From Streptococcus australis ATCC 700641 (lineage in GTDB: Bacteria; Bacillota; Bacilli; Lactobacillales; Streptococcaceae): 64,000 nt of DNA. The notes below the pieces were generated by a model that searched no databases, was not told the DNA's origin, and saw nothing but the letters and a program-made list of their open reading frames with translations. Shown in pieces: positions 21,260-32,377 of this stretch (its first letter is position 1; each line of letters starts with the position of its first letter). The position numbers and the translations under genes are program-made. The DNA lies in assembly GCF_000186465.1 (NCBI RefSeq), contig NZ_GL636091.1:1-64000 (forward strand), in the 5' to 3' direction.

Positions 21260-22822
21260 ATGAAAAAAACAATTTATGCTCTCTTTACCGGACTACTTTT
21301 GTGTCTGGGAATGAGCCATATTGTCAAAGCAGATGAGTATCTCCGGATTGGAATGGAGGCTGCGTATGCTCCTTTCAACTGGACTCAAGAAGATGATTCA
21401 AATGGAGCCGTAAAGATTGATGGCACCAATCAATATGCCAACGGGTACGATGTTCAAATCGCCAAAAAGGTTGCTGAGGGACTAGGTAAAAAACCTCTAA
21501 TTGTAAAAACATCTTGGAACGGTTTAATCCCTGCCCTCACTTCTGGGAAAATCGATATGATTATCGCTGGGATGAGTCCTACTGCCGAGCGTAAGAAAGA
21601 AGTCGCTTTCTCTAATAGCTACTATACCAGTGAGCCGGTCATGCTGGTGCGTAAAGACGGAAACTATGCGAATGCCACTAGTCTAGATGACTTTAAGGAT
21701 GCAAAGGTCACCTCTCAACAAGGGGTCTACCTCTACTCTCTTATCTCCCAACTCAAGGGTGCAAAACAAGAAACTGCAATGGGAGACTTTGCTCAAATGC
21801 GTCAAGCTTTAGAATCCGGCGTTATCGATGCCTATGTTTCTGAGCGTCCAGAAGCCTTGACAGCTGAATCCGCTAATTCAAAATTTAAGATGATCCAATT
21901 CAAAAAAGGTTTTGAAGTTGGGGAGGAAGATGCAACCATCGCTATCGGGATGAAGAAGGGTGACACTAGAATTGACCAAGTCAATGCGGCACTAGCTAAG
22001 ATTTCATCTGAAGACCAAGTCAAACTCATGGATGATATGATCAAGAAACAACCCGCTTCCAGTGATGCTAGCGATGATGAGCAGACTTTCTTCAGCCAAA
22101 TGATGAAGATTTTGAAAGATAATGGCCCACAGTTCTTACGTGGAACTGGTATGACCCTCCTCATCTCCATGACAGGTACTATTGCTGGTTTGATCATCGG
22201 TTTGTTAATCGGTGTCTTCCGGACTGCTCCTACATCTAAAAACAAGGCTCTCGCTGCCTTGCAAAAATTCTTTGGTTGGTTCCTCAATGTCTACATTGAA
22301 ATCTTCCGTGGAACTCCGATGATTGTTCAATCCATGGTTATTTTCTACGGATCCGCCCAAGCCTTCAACATCTCCTTGGATCGTACCTGGGCAGCCATCT
22401 TTATTGTTTCGATCAATACAGGGGCTTATATGAGTGAGATTGTTCGGGGAGGAATCTTAGCAGTGGATACTGGCCAGTTTGAAGCAGCTACTGCTCTAGG
22501 AATGACCCATGGACAAACCATGCGCAAGGTCGTCCTTCCTCAGGTGGTGCGTAATATCTTGCCAGCAACAGGTAATGAATTTGTTATCAACATCAAGGAT
22601 ACATCGGTCTTGAATGTTATCTCTGTGGTTGAACTCTACTTTACAGGAAATACGGTCGCAACTCAAAACTACCAATACTTCCCAACCTTTACTATTATTG
22701 CGGTTATTTACTTTATCCTGACTTTCACTATCACCCGTATCCTTCGTTACATCGAACGTCGCTTAGATTCTGATACCTATACAACTGGTGCCAATCAAAT
22801 GCAAGTCAAAGAGGTGAAATAA
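21260..22822 (+). CDS. Polar amino-acid ABC transporter, binding protein fused to permease
   Basis: The 520 residues join an extracellular solute-binding domain (SBP_bac_3, about 26-270, after a signal peptide) to a HisM/GlnP-type permease (about 285-505). The binding domain has [15 protein letters not shown] and [23 protein letters not shown]. The permease has the EAA loop [30 protein letters not shown]. Such fusions carry glutamine, glutamate or similar amino acids in streptococci; the substrate cannot be fixed by eye. The stop and the next start overlap (TAATG). Confidence 0.92.
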   Translation: MKKTIYALFTGLLLCLGMSHIVKADEYLRIGMEAAYAPFNWTQEDDSNGAVKIDGTNQYANGYDVQIAKKVAEGLGKKPLIVKTSWNGLIPALTSGKIDMIIAGMSPTAERKKEVAFSNSYYTSEPVMLVRKDGNYANATSLDDFKDAKVTSQQGVYLYSLISQLKGAKQETAMGDFAQMRQALESGVIDAYVSERPEALTAESANSKFKMIQFKKGFEVGEEDATIAIGMKKGDTRIDQVNAALAKISSEDQVKLMDDMIKKQPASSDASDDEQTFFSQMMKILKDNGPQFLRGTGMTLLISMTGTIAGLIIGLLIGVFRTAPTSKNKALAALQKFFGWFLNVYIEIFRGTPMIVQSMVIFYGSAQAFNISLDRTWAAIFIVSINTGAYMSEIVRGGILAVDTGQFEAATALGMTHGQTMRKVVLPQVVRNILPATGNEFVINIKDTSVLNVISVVELYFTGNTVATQNYQYFPTFTIIAVIYFILTFTITRILRYIERRLDSDTYTTGANQMQVKEVK

Positions 22823-23562
22823 TGGCAGAAAAAATACTTGAAATCAAACACTTAAAAAAATCCTACGGTCAAAACGAAGTTTTGAAGGACATCTCTCTTT
22901 CTGTTGAGAAGGGCGAAGTAATCTCTATCATTGGGAGCTCTGGTAGCGGAAAATCTACCTTCCTTCGCTCCATTAATCTCTTAGAAACGCCGACTGATGG
23001 AGAAATCCTATACCGGGGGCAAAACGTTCTCGATCCAGATTACGATCTCACCCACTATCGGGAAAAATTGGGCATGGTGTTCCAAAGCTTTAATCTCTTT
23101 GAAAACTTAAATGTCTTAGAAAACACCATTGTCGCTCAGACAACTGTCCTAAAACGGGACAGAGAAACGGCAGAGAAAATTGCTAAAGCGAACTTGGAGA
23201 AAGTTGGCATGGGAGAACCTTATTGGGCTGCTCGTCCAAAACAACTTTCAGGAGGACAAAAGCAACGGGTAGCTATTGCTCGTGCTCTCTCTATGGATCC
23301 AGATGCCATTTTATTCGATGAGCCAACCTCAGCTCTGGACCCTGAAATGGTCGGAGAAGTTCTTAAAATTATGCAAGACTTAGCCAAAGAAGGCTTAACC
23401 ATGATCGTGGTCACACACGAAATGGAATTTGCACGAGACGTCTCAAGTCGTGTGATCTTTATGGACAAGGGGGTCATCGCTGAACAAGGTAATCCGAAAG
23501 AAATCTTTACCAATCCAAAAGAAGAACGGACGAAAGAATTCTTACAACGTTTCTTAAACTAA
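22822..23562 (+). CDS. Polar amino-acid ABC transporter ATPase (GlnQ/ArtP-like)
   Basis: Cytoplasmic ATPase partner of the preceding fusion protein, 246 residues. It has Walker A GSSGSGKS near 38, signature LSGGQKQR near 140, Walker [16 protein letters not shown] and the H-loop VVTHEM, all typical of the amino-acid uptake subgroup. It overlaps the fusion gene by one base and ends at a strong terminator, so this is a two-gene operon. Confidence 0.94.
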   Translation: MAEKILEIKHLKKSYGQNEVLKDISLSVEKGEVISIIGSSGSGKSTFLRSINLLETPTDGEILYRGQNVLDPDYDLTHYREKLGMVFQSFNLFENLNVLENTIVAQTTVLKRDRETAEKIAKANLEKVGMGEPYWAARPKQLSGGQKQRVAIARALSMDPDAILFDEPTSALDPEMVGEVLKIMQDLAKEGLTMIVVTHEMEFARDVSSRVIFMDKGVIAEQGNPKEIFTNPKEERTKEFLQRFLN

Positions 23563-23566
23563 AACA

Positions 23567-23602
23567 AACTCCCTCACTGGAAATCCTTCCGATGAGGGAG
23601 TT
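23567..23602 (+). terminator. Terminator of the amino-acid transporter operon
   Basis: AACTCCCTCA (23567-23576) pairs with TGAGGGAGTT (23593-23602), followed by T residues. Confidence 0.9.
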
Positions 23603-23711
23603 TTTTAATACCATCAATTGAAAGTATGATTCCACACATAAACTGGTTAAAATCCTTTGATAGATATGAAGAAAGCTAGTGATACTTTCCTACGATATCT
23701 TGATTTATACT

Positions 23712-23750
23712 ATATAAAAAGAAGGGAAGCTTTTTCCCTTCTTTTTATAT
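23712..23750. terminator. Strong bidirectional terminator
   Basis: Two perfect 17 bp arms at 23712-23728 and 23734-23750 around a 5-base loop, with A and T runs on both sides. It lies just behind the small minus-strand gene ending at 23757. Confidence 0.85.
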
Positions 23751-23756
23751 GTAAGT

Positions 23757-23972
23757 TTAATTTTCGAATTTTTGATGATTCTTATCATAAAAATCGATCA
23801 AGCCAAGCGCAGTTTCAAACGAGATGTTCTTCACTTTTGCACGACCTTGCGCAAGTGCAATGATAGACATTTCACGGGCGTTTGTTTCTTTACTAATACG
23901 ATAGCCAGTGATCTTTTTATCACGTACCCAACCAACAACTGATTCCACTTTTTCGAAGTTCGATTTAGCCAT
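23757..23972 (-). CDS. Small HTH-like protein of 71 residues
   Basis: Function not recognised. The segment ITGYRISKETNAREMSIIALAQGRAKVKNISFETALGLIDFYDKN has the spacing of a helix-turn-helix (YRISKETN, a turn, SIIALAQGR) like short XRE or Cro-type proteins. It has its own promoter, a good ribosome site (AGGAGAA) and a strong terminator, so it is a real monocistronic gene. DNA binding is inferred from the helix pattern alone. Confidence 0.75.
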   Translation of the reverse strand: MAKSNFEKVESVVGWVRDKKITGYRISKETNAREMSIIALAQGRAKVKNISFETALGLIDFYDKNHQKFEN

Positions 23973-24004
23973 GATTCTTCTCCTATATTATTATTTCCAA
24001 TACT

Positions 24005-24033
24005 AATATAAAATTTTTTACATATTTTGTCAA
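24005..24033 (-). promoter_or_regulatory. Promoter of the 71-residue gene
   Basis: TTGACA (24028-24033) and TATATT (24005-24010) on the minus strand, spacer 17. Confidence 0.75.
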
Positions 24034-24081
24034 CCATAATAGCTGAAAATACGAACAATTTTAAAAAAGTCAGATATTTTG

Positions 24082-24969
24082 TTACTTAGCTTTTAAAGCT
24101 GAGAGGATTTGGGTGCGAATATTCTCTACGCCATCCGGATTTGCTGGCAAGAAGAGGGTATTGGTGCCTTGTTTTTCTGCAAAATTATTCAAAGTATCCA
24201 AATATTGGTTGGTCAAAAGAATCGACATGATCTGTTCTTCTGTCAAATTCACATTGGTGTCTTTCAATTCCTTGATAGAATCTGCCAAACCATCTACAAT
24301 GGCCTTCCGTTGCTCTGCAATACCGACCCCGTGAAGGCGATCTTTTTCAGCTTCTGCTTCGGCTGCGGTAACAATCTTAATCTTATCAGCTTCAGCCAAT
24401 TCTTGGGCAGCCACACGTTTCCGTTGAGCAGCGTTGATTTCATTCATTGACTGCTTCACTTCAGCATCTGGTTCAACTTTAGTAATCAAGGTTTTTACGA
24501 TAATGTAACCATAGGTTGACATTTCTTCAGCTACTTGTTTTTGAACCTCAAGGGCGATTTCATCTTTTTTCTCGAACAATTCATCCAAGGTCAACTTTGG
24601 AACAGATGAGCGCAAGGCATCTTCGATGTAAGATTTGATCTGAGCTTCTGGGCGCATCAATTTGTAGTAAGCATCCGTTACATTGTTTTCGTTTACGCGG
24701 TATTGTGTCGCTACATTCATGGTAACGAATACGTTATCCTGTGTCTTAGTTTCGACCACAATCTCGCTTTGCAAGAGACGTAATTGCACACGCGCCGCAA
24801 TTTTATCGATTCCAAATGGTGCACGGACATGAATCCCACTGTTGCTGATCTTTTGATAGCGTCCAAAACGCTCAATAATCGCAACAGATTGTTGTTTCAC
24901 CACATAGAGCGAGCTAATGAATACAGTAGCTCCGACTAATAGAATAGCCAATAGAAAAATCCAAATCAT
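24082..24969 (-). CDS. SPFH/Band 7 (stomatin-like) membrane protein
   Basis: The 295 residues start with one membrane helix (about 3-22) followed by a Band 7 domain (VVKQQSVAIIERFGRYQKISNSGIHVRAPFGID) and a long Ala/Glu-rich helical coiled coil (about 175-250), typical of prohibitin/QmcA-type scaffolds that form large rings in membranes. No NfeD-like partner lies beside it. Precise role unknown; related proteins affect membrane microdomains and protease control. Confidence 0.88.
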   Translation of the reverse strand: MIWIFLLAILLVGATVFISSLYVVKQQSVAIIERFGRYQKISNSGIHVRAPFGIDKIAARVQLRLLQSEIVVETKTQDNVFVTMNVATQYRVNENNVTDAYYKLMRPEAQIKSYIEDALRSSVPKLTLDELFEKKDEIALEVQKQVAEEMSTYGYIIVKTLITKVEPDAEVKQSMNEINAAQRKRVAAQELAEADKIKIVTAAEAEAEKDRLHGVGIAEQRKAIVDGLADSIKELKDTNVNLTEEQIMSILLTNQYLDTLNNFAEKQGTNTLFLPANPDGVENIRTQILSALKAK

Positions 24970-25030
24970 TTCCTGATTCTCCTTTATATTTTATTTACTT
25001 TTTAGAAGTGATTCTTTGTTAAAGAATCCA

Positions 25031-26281
25031 TCATACCAACATGTTATAGAGGGTTTCATTTCCATTTAAGTTAATGAAAGAAGGGTCGAATTGTTCAATC
25101 CGATTGATCAGTCCTGCATAGTCATGCTTATCTGCCAAAGCGACACCAATCAAGACTGGCCCAGTCCCTTTACTTGCCCGTTTGATGTACTCAAACCGCG
25201 TGATATCGTCATTTGGACCTAAGATATCATTTACAAACTCTCTCAAAGCTCCTGGACGTTGCGGGAAGTTGACGATGAAGTAGTGTTTGATACCATCATA
25301 GATCAAGGCCCGCTCTTCCATCTCTGGCATCCGGTTAATGTCATTGTTCCCACCAGAAATCACACAACAAATGGTCTTCCCTTTGATATACTCTCTCAAC
25401 ACTTCCAAAGCTGCAACACTGGCAGCTCCAGCTGGTTCTGCAACCAAACCTTGCTTAGAATATAGATCAATCAAGGTCTCAGAGATCAAGCCCTCGTTGA
25501 CGCCAATCAAGGTCTCAACATTTTTTTTCGTTGCTTCATAAGTCAACTGACCAACCTTTTGAACAGCAATCCCATCCGCAAACTTATCAATCTGTTTGAG
25601 TTTTACTGGACCTCCGGCTTCAAAGGCTGCCTTCATCGACCGAGCGCCATCTGCTTCGATCCCAATCACCTCGATTTCCGGCGCTTGTTCCTTAATGTAG
25701 GTGGATACTCCAGCGATGAGACCACCCCCACCAACTGGTACTAAGACAGCATCAAAATCAATTGACTCTTTTTTTGCTTCCTCAAGAATTTCATAGGCTA
25801 CAGTTCCTTGACCCGCTTGGACATTGGCATCATCAAATGGATCAATGAAGGTACAGTTTTTAAGCTCGGTATATTCCTGCGCCGCCTTAGAAGAAGCATC
25901 AAAGGTATCTCCTACTAATTTAATGGTCACATACTCTCCACCGAAGAAACGAACCTGGCTAATCTTTTGCTGAGGTGTCGTAATCGGCATAAAGATGGTC
26001 GCTGGGATTTTCATTTCCCGGCAGGTGTAGGCAACTCCTTGAGCGTGATTGCCCGCCGAGGCACAGACTACTCCTCGCTCTCTCTCTTTCTCATTCAACT
26101 GAGAAATCGCGTAGTAGGCTCCACGAATCTTAAAGGAACGAACACGCTGAGCATTTTCCTTCTTTAAGTAGATTTTCGCTCCATACTTTTCGGATAAATA
26201 ATGATCATAATCTAAGGGAGTCTCAACAACCACACCCTTTAAGACCTTGTGGGCTTTTATGATATCTTTCGATGTTATCAT
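25031..26281 (-). CDS. ilvA: Threonine deaminase IlvA
   Basis: PLP enzyme that converts threonine to 2-oxobutyrate, the first step to isoleucine. The 416 residues contain the PLP-lysine motif VRSFKIRGAY near 50, the glycine loop VPVGGGGLIAGV and one C-terminal ACT-like regulatory domain (FIVNFPQRPGALREFVNDIL). This is the shorter, single regulatory-domain form common in Firmicutes. It follows ilvC but has its own promoter and CodY box, with a terminator between. Confidence 0.95.
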   Translation of the reverse strand: MITSKDIIKAHKVLKGVVVETPLDYDHYLSEKYGAKIYLKKENAQRVRSFKIRGAYYAISQLNEKERERGVVCASAGNHAQGVAYTCREMKIPATIFMPITTPQQKISQVRFFGGEYVTIKLVGDTFDASSKAAQEYTELKNCTFIDPFDDANVQAGQGTVAYEILEEAKKESIDFDAVLVPVGGGGLIAGVSTYIKEQAPEIEVIGIEADGARSMKAAFEAGGPVKLKQIDKFADGIAVQKVGQLTYEATKKNVETLIGVNEGLISETLIDLYSKQGLVAEPAGAASVAALEVLREYIKGKTICCVISGGNNDINRMPEMEERALIYDGIKHYFIVNFPQRPGALREFVNDILGPNDDITRFEYIKRASKGTGPVLIGVALADKHDYAGLINRIEQFDPSFINLNGNETLYNMLV

Positions 26282-26312
26282 AGTCTTCCTCTTCTTCTCC
26301 TTATTTCATCTA

Positions 26313-26318
26313 ATTATA
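26313..26318 (-). promoter_or_regulatory. ilvA -10 element
   Basis: TATAAT on the minus strand 32 bases upstream of the ilvA start; a weak -35 (CTGAAA) stands 17 bases further up. Confidence 0.6.
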
Positions 26319-26352
26319 TCAAAAGACTGCAAAAATTTCAGCGTGTTTTCCA

Positions 26353-26367
26353 AATTTTCAGAAAAAT
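26353..26367. promoter_or_regulatory. CodY box upstream of ilvA
   Basis: AATTTTCAGAAAAAT matches the CodY consensus AATTTTCWGAAAATT at 14 of 15 positions, just above the predicted -35. Repression of ilv genes by CodY with branched-chain amino acids as cofactor is well known in Firmicutes. Confidence 0.8.
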
Positions 26368-26460
26368 CACCCAAAATGCTCGATATGGCACGTCTCTTCA
26401 TACAGATTCTGCTAAATGGTTGAAAATACCTTCCAATCCATCTCTGCTATTGATGAAAAA

Positions 26461-26484
26461 GAAGTTGGGATTTCTCCCAACTTC
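26461..26484 (-). terminator. Terminator of ilvBNC
   Basis: GAAGTTGGGA (26461-26470), loop TTTC, TCCCAACTTC (26475-26484); on the minus strand TTTTTC follows. Confidence 0.9.
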
Positions 26485-26496
26485 ACCATCACCTCA

Positions 26497-27537
<1,041 letters not shown>

Positions 27538-27586
27538 CTATTTTTATTGCCTCTTAGGCGGTAGTAACTATTTTGAATAGTAGGCT

Positions 27587-28063
27587 TTAATCGCGGGTAA
27601 AGCCAGTCGCACCCGTCCGTGCAACATTCTTAATCCCATAAGGACGAATGACACGCAAGAGAGCTTCGTTCTTCTCTGCATTTCCTGTCATCTGCACGGT
27701 GATGGAGCTTGGAGCCACGTCTACCACAGTCGCGCGGAAGGGCTGGATAATGGCTAGCAATTCTGCCCGTTTCTCTGCAGGCGCTGAGACCTTGATCAGA
27801 ATCACTTCACGCTCGAGGTGAGGTTTATCTGTAATATCTCGAACGCGAATCACATCGACCTGACGGTTGAGTTGCTTGATGATTTGTTCCACTTCATCAT
27901 GAGACGCGACGTCAATGATAATAGTAATCCGTGACACATTGGGATTTTCTGTCGCCCCTACCGAGATACTCTCAATGTTGACTTGGCGTCTAGACAAGAC
28001 ACCAGTAAAGCGATTGAGAACCCCAGACCGGTTTTGAAGTTTGGCTGTTAACATTCTACGCAT
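27587..28063 (-). CDS. ilvN: Acetolactate synthase small subunit
   Basis: Regulatory subunit of acetohydroxyacid synthase, 158 residues: an N-terminal ACT domain (MRRMLTAKLQNRSGVLNRFTG) that senses valine and a C-terminal ferredoxin-like half. It overlaps the ilvB stop by 8 bases. It is also called ilvH. Confidence 0.96.
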   Translation of the reverse strand: MRRMLTAKLQNRSGVLNRFTGVLSRRQVNIESISVGATENPNVSRITIIIDVASHDEVEQIIKQLNRQVDVIRVRDITDKPHLEREVILIKVSAPAEKRAELLAIIQPFRATVVDVAPSSITVQMTGNAEKNEALLRVIRPYGIKNVARTGATGFTRD

Positions 28064-29756
28064 TAAACTTCACCCCCAACATCTCATGATTGCTCTTACC
28101 AGCTGGTACCATTGGTAAAACGTGCTCTTTCCGAGAAATGTCGATCTCGATGAACATTGGTACATCTTCGGTAATAACTTCCAAATCCTTCTCTAAGGTT
28201 TCGGGATTATCAAATTTGTAATTCTTAATCCCATAGGCTTGCGCCATCAATTGGAAGTCTGGCAAGGTTTCAAAGACAGACTCTGATGTTCGTCCATCAT
28301 AGAAGGCTTCTTGCCACTGCCGAACCATTCCAAGTGAATGGTTGTTGAGCATGATGACCTTGATTGGGATCTTGTAAACATTCAAGATTGCCAATTCTTG
28401 GTTGGTCATCTGGAAGCCACCATCTCCGACAAAGAGCACGACTTCTTTATCTGGATTGGCAATCTTAGCACCAATGGCGGCTGGCACACCGAATCCCATG
28501 GTTCCTAGACCACCAGAAGTCACCAACTGCCGTTCGTTTTGGTACGGGTAGTACTGAGCAGCCCACATTTGGTGTTGGCCAACGTCTGTCACGACGATGG
28601 CATCCCCCTTGGTCAACTCACCCACGCGTTCAATAACTGCTTGGGGTTGGACCACGCGTTCTTTCTTATCGTAAGAACGAACCCGATTTTTATCTTGGGT
28701 AACCTTCTCAACCCATTTCTCCGTATTGGTATGAACCACTGGCTCTGCTAACAACTGTTTTAAGGCTTTTTTGGCATCGCCAACGACTGGAATATCGACT
28801 GCAATGATTTTACCGATCTCTGCTGGGTCAATATCAATGTGAGCGACTTTGGCATTCTTCGCAAAGGTCTTTGGATTTCCCGTCAGACGATCATCAAAAC
28901 GACAACCGATGCTAATCATGAAATCTGCTTCTGTCATAGCAATGTTGGCCGCAAAAGAACCGTGCATGCCTCCCATCCCAAGGAAGAGAGGGTGGTTGGT
29001 TGCAATCGTTCCCTGTCCTAGAAGACTAGTTACCACAGGAATCTGATAGCGTTCTGCCAAGGCTACCAATTCATCCGCCGCTTCTGCATAGCTGACGCCA
29101 CCTCCAACCAAGAGGACTGGTTTCTTAGCCTTGCCAAGTTGCTTCAAGATTTTCTTAATCTGTAATTCATTTGGTTCAATAGTCGGCTGGTAACTTGGAA
29201 TGTTAATGGCCGGATTGTAAATATAATCAGTTTCTAGGGCAGAGACATCTTTTGGAAGGTCAATGACGACGGGGCCTGGACGCCCAGTTGTCGCAATATG
29301 AACTGCTTCCGTGATAACCCGTGGAATATCCGCTGTCTCACGTACTTGGTAATTGTACTTGGTAATCGGCATGGTAATCCCAACAATATCTGCCTCTTGG
29401 AAGGCATCCTTCCCGATCCCAGAACGGTTGACCTGACCAGTAAACACAAGAAGAGGAACACTATCACTCATGGCATCCGCAATCCCTGTAATGGCATTGG
29501 TTGCTCCAGGTCCACTTGTGACGACGGCCACACCCAGCTTCCCAGTTGATTTGGCATAGCCTTCAGCTTCATGCAAGCAGCCTTGTTCATGTCGGCCAAG
29601 AATGTGTTTGATCCCTTTAAAACTATAAATAGCATCATAAAGGGGCAAAACCGCTCCACCTGGGTAGCCAAAAATGGTATCAATCCCAAGATCTCGAAGC
29701 GTTTCTAGCACAAGCTCTGAACCTGTCTTTGCAGTTTCTAAGGTAATTTTCTCCAT
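28056..29756 (-). CDS. ilvB: Acetolactate synthase large subunit
   Basis: Thiamine-diphosphate enzyme that condenses pyruvate with pyruvate or 2-oxobutyrate. The 566 residues include EQGCLHEAEGYAKSTGKLG with the catalytic Glu, and the ThDP motif GDGGFQMTNQELAILNVYKIPIKV near 440. The start at 29756 is chosen over one 30 bases upstream because AAGGAGAG sits 7 bases before it and the protein then begins at the usual MEKITLETAKTGSELV. It heads ilvBNC behind a CodY box. Confidence 0.96.
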   Translation of the reverse strand: MEKITLETAKTGSELVLETLRDLGIDTIFGYPGGAVLPLYDAIYSFKGIKHILGRHEQGCLHEAEGYAKSTGKLGVAVVTSGPGATNAITGIADAMSDSVPLLVFTGQVNRSGIGKDAFQEADIVGITMPITKYNYQVRETADIPRVITEAVHIATTGRPGPVVIDLPKDVSALETDYIYNPAINIPSYQPTIEPNELQIKKILKQLGKAKKPVLLVGGGVSYAEAADELVALAERYQIPVVTSLLGQGTIATNHPLFLGMGGMHGSFAANIAMTEADFMISIGCRFDDRLTGNPKTFAKNAKVAHIDIDPAEIGKIIAVDIPVVGDAKKALKQLLAEPVVHTNTEKWVEKVTQDKNRVRSYDKKERVVQPQAVIERVGELTKGDAIVVTDVGQHQMWAAQYYPYQNERQLVTSGGLGTMGFGVPAAIGAKIANPDKEVVLFVGDGGFQMTNQELAILNVYKIPIKVIMLNNHSLGMVRQWQEAFYDGRTSESVFETLPDFQLMAQAYGIKNYKFDNPETLEKDLEVITEDVPMFIEIDISRKEHVLPMVPAGKSNHEMLGVKFNA

Positions 29757-29800
29757 GTCTCTCCTTTCTGTTTCTTTGATTATCAAATGAGCATGCTACT

Positions 29801-29828
29801 ATCATACCATTTTTGGAAAATAATTCAA
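29801..29828 (-). promoter_or_regulatory. ilvB promoter
   Basis: TTGAAT (29823-29828) and TATGAT (29801-29806) on the minus strand, spacer 16. No T-box leader is present. Confidence 0.7.
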
Positions 29829-29840
29829 GTAAAAATCACA

Positions 29841-29855
29841 AATTTTCTGAATTTT
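29841..29855. promoter_or_regulatory. CodY box upstream of ilvB
   Basis: AATTTTCTGAATTTT matches the CodY consensus at 13 of 15 positions, 12 bases above the -35. Confidence 0.7.
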
Positions 29856-29908
29856 CTATCCAAATCCGATTAATGAGAGTTGTCCTAAAAAAGAACAATC
29901 CAATCAAA

Positions 29909-29935
29909 AAAGTCTCTAGGAATCCTAGAAACTTT
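29909..29935 (-). terminator. Terminator of the two-component/ABC operon
   Basis: Imperfect stem with core TCTAGG facing CCTAGA and outer AAAGT facing ACTTT; on the minus strand a T run follows. It lies 7 bases after the response regulator gene. Confidence 0.75.
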
Positions 29936-29941
29936 GCTTGC

Positions 29942-30541
29942 TTATAGCCATCCCTTTTCTTGGGCTATCTTTGCTGCTTCCGTCCGGTTTTCTGCATCCA
30001 ATTTAGTTAGAATGCCTGACATATAATTTCGGATGGTCCCGTTAGAGAGAAATAAACGATCAGCAATTTCTTGGTTGGAAGCTCCCTTTGCAACTTCTTT
30101 TAGGACCGCTTGCTCCTGAGAGCTTAGAGGATTGGGATGGGCCAGGATTCCCTCCATTAATTCAGGAGAATATTCTTTTTGCCCTGCCAAAACTGTATGC
30201 AGGGTCCTCATCAAGTCCGTGATGCGTCGCTCTTTTAGAACATAGGCATCGACTCCGGCCTTGAGGGCCCGCTCAAAGTAACCCGGCCGCTTAAAGGTGG
30301 TAACGATGACAACCTTGAGTTGGGGTTGTTGACTTTTGGCCCATTCCAACACTTCTAGCCCTGTTTTGATTGGCATCTCAATATCTAAAATAGCAATATC
30401 AACTGGATGGGTTTCGAGTAAGCGAATGGCTTCTTGCCCATCTCCAGCCTGCAAGACTTCTTCTACATCCTCTTGCAAAAGCAGGAGCTGGCAGAGGGCA
30501 TCGCGCAACATACTTTGGTCTTCTGCAACTAATAAGCGCAT
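29942..30541 (-). CDS. LuxR/NarL-type response regulator
   Basis: Cytoplasmic regulator of 199 residues. The receiver domain (about 1-120) has acidic residues near 8-9 (AEDQSM), the phospho-Asp in [15 protein letters not shown] (about 54) and Lys in LKERR. The C-terminal LuxR helix-turn-helix reads [43 protein letters not shown]. It is the last gene of an operon with its kinase and an ABC exporter, two bases after the kinase. The likely target is the TGACA-rich site upstream of its own operon. Confidence 0.93.
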   Translation of the reverse strand: MRLLVAEDQSMLRDALCQLLLLQEDVEEVLQAGDGQEAIRLLETHPVDIAILDIEMPIKTGLEVLEWAKSQQPQLKVVIVTTFKRPGYFERALKAGVDAYVLKERRITDLMRTLHTVLAGQKEYSPELMEGILAHPNPLSSQEQAVLKEVAKGASNQEIADRLFLSNGTIRNYMSGILTKLDAENRTEAAKIAQEKGWL

Positions 30542-30542
30542 C

Positions 30543-31640
30543 TTATTTCCTTTCTTGATAGGGGATCCGTATTTCTATGCGGGTCGGCTTGTATTGATGA
30601 CTGATATCCAGCTCTCCTCCCAACAAGGCAATCCGTTCGCGGATTGAGTGCAGGTCCTTATCCGAGACCTTATCAAAGCCGATACCATTGTCTTCTGCGA
30701 CCATTTCTACCCCTGTTTCGGTGGAGCGATAAGTGAGAAGGGCTTGCGTCGCTTTGGCATGTTTGATCATATTGGTGGCTAGTTCCAGAGACACCATGGC
30801 CAGAGCAGACTCTAGAACCGGCGAGATGCTAGCTGTATCGAGATTGTTTTGGATCTCCACTTTGACTTGCGCCACTTCTAGCATTTGCTTGACGGTTTCC
30901 AGCTCTCTTGCCAGGGTTCGCTGCTTCAAGTTCTCCACAATCTCTCGGACTTGGTGCATGGACTCTTGACTAATGGCTTGAATCTCTTGCACCTGCTCCT
31001 GCGCCTTCTCAACCTGACCCAATGCTAAGAATTGATCAACCAGGTCTGCCTTGACACTGAGCATAGCAAAGGTGTGGCCCAGACTGTCATGCAAATCACG
31101 GCCAATCCGATGGCGCTCGTTTTCTGCCAGCAAGAGATTGATCTGGGCATTTTGCTTGGCATGGTCAGCTTTCAACTCTTCCATCATCCGAATCCGAACC
31201 ATGCCGTAAGTCATGGCATGGGTAAAAAAGAAAATGATGATTAAAAATACCCATTCATACTCCATCGCATTCTGTCTGAAAAAGATAACTCCAAAAAGTA
31301 GGAATTGCGATAGAAAAACTGTCCAAAGATAAGGAGAGCGAAAATTGCGAATCTCAAAATGATAGACTAACAGGTTACTGATGAAGAAATAAAACCAAAA
31401 ATAGTTGGCGTTAATAAAAAGAGTATTTCCTGCTACATAGGCTAGGAGGTACAGCCAATAAATCCAGATCAGCTTTTTGTTTTCAGTAATCAAGATTCCT
31501 AGATAGGAAGCAATAAACAAGAGGGCTAAAAAGAAGTGCCAGTAGGGAACCTCACCCAATAAAATAGAGATAAAGGGGAATCCCATAAAGACTAGGCTAG
31601 CGTAAAACATATAATGAATACGCTTGAGTTTTTCAATCAT
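30543..31640 (-). CDS. DesK-type sensor histidine kinase
   Basis: Membrane kinase of 365 residues: about five or six N-terminal helices with almost no outer loop (about 10-165), a HisKA_3 dimerisation segment [21 protein letters not shown] holding the phospho-His near 190, and a HATPase_c domain ([18 protein letters not shown]). Such intramembrane kinases sense membrane state or antimicrobials, often through the neighbouring ABC transporter. It overlaps the permease gene by four bases. Confidence 0.93.
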   Translation of the reverse strand: MIEKLKRIHYMFYASLVFMGFPFISILLGEVPYWHFFLALLFIASYLGILITENKKLIWIYWLYLLAYVAGNTLFINANYFWFYFFISNLLVYHFEIRNFRSPYLWTVFLSQFLLFGVIFFRQNAMEYEWVFLIIIFFFTHAMTYGMVRIRMMEELKADHAKQNAQINLLLAENERHRIGRDLHDSLGHTFAMLSVKADLVDQFLALGQVEKAQEQVQEIQAISQESMHQVREIVENLKQRTLARELETVKQMLEVAQVKVEIQNNLDTASISPVLESALAMVSLELATNMIKHAKATQALLTYRSTETGVEMVAEDNGIGFDKVSDKDLHSIRERIALLGGELDISHQYKPTRIEIRIPYQERK

Positions 31641-32377
31641 GCACGAACCTCAGAATGACGGCGATAGACGATGACAAGGGTAAACAAGACCAAGGTAAAC
31701 AAGGTTAAATAGAGACTAGCAAAGCCATTGACCTGCCCCTTATTTAAAAAGGTCTTGATCAGTTCCATCAATTGATAGGTTGGCAGGCATTTACCAATAG
31801 CTTGCATCCATTCTGGAAAGACACTAATGGGCATCCATAGGCCACCCATGACAGCCAGTCCCATATAGAGGAGATTGCCCGCAACCGACATCAATTGACT
31901 AGAAGGAAGCAAGGTCAAGACCAGACCGATAGCTACAAAAGCTAGACTTCCTAGGATGAGAAGGAAGGCTGCTAAGACCCAATCCTGTAGAGACATGTTC
32001 ACATGCCGCACCACATGACCCACGGTAAAGACGACCCCAATGGATAGGAGAAAGTCTACAAAGAGACCCGCAACCTTTATTAGATAATATTCTACCATAG
32101 ATACCGGGGTATGGCGCAAGACTTTTTGCCAATTATTGAGTCGATCGGTTTCAAGAACTGTTGGAAAGGAAAATAGAGCCGTAGACATCATGGAAAAAGC
32201 CGTCATGGAGAGAAGATAATCCCTCATAAAGTGAGCGGGTGCCCCTGGTGTGTCCTGGTACATCCCTGAAAAGAAGAGATAAAAGGCCGTGGGCATCCCT
32301 ATTGATAATAAATAATAAATGGCTTGGCGTCTGGTCAAATGCCACTCAACCACGCCGAGAGCTTTCATGCGTTTCAT
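31637..32377 (-). CDS. ABC-2 exporter permease of the two-component operon
   Basis: Membrane subunit of 246 residues with six predicted helices (ABC2_membrane family). The pattern LPTYQLMELIKTFLNKG near 205 between helices 5 and 6 is typical of the family. It overlaps the ATPase gene by 32 bases and the kinase gene by 4. The pair probably moves a lipid, peptide or drug outward. The substrate is unknown. Confidence 0.88.
   Translation of the reverse strand: MKRMKALGVVEWHLTRRQAIYYLLSIGMPTAFYLFFSGMYQDTPGAPAHFMRDYLLSMTAFSMMSTALFSFPTVLETDRLNNWQKVLRHTPVSMVEYYLIKVAGLFVDFLLSIGVVFTVGHVVRHVNMSLQDWVLAAFLLILGSLAFVAIGLVLTLLPSSQLMSVAGNLLYMGLAVMGGLWMPISVFPEWMQAIGKCLPTYQLMELIKTFLNKGQVNGFASLYLTLFTLVLFTLVIVYRRHSEVRA

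Noticed and set aside
21832..22287. Minus-strand ORF of 151 codons opposite the amino-acid transporter
   Set aside because: It lies wholly inside a well-supported plus-strand gene, has no ribosome site and no family pattern.
28056..29786. Longer ilvB starting at 29786
   Set aside because: The extra ten residues lack a ribosome site, while the start at 29756 has AAGGAGAG and the usual N-terminus.
29757..29940. T-box or peptide leader for ilvB
   Set aside because: No T-box motif, specifier stem or leader ORF was found; a CodY box explains the region better.
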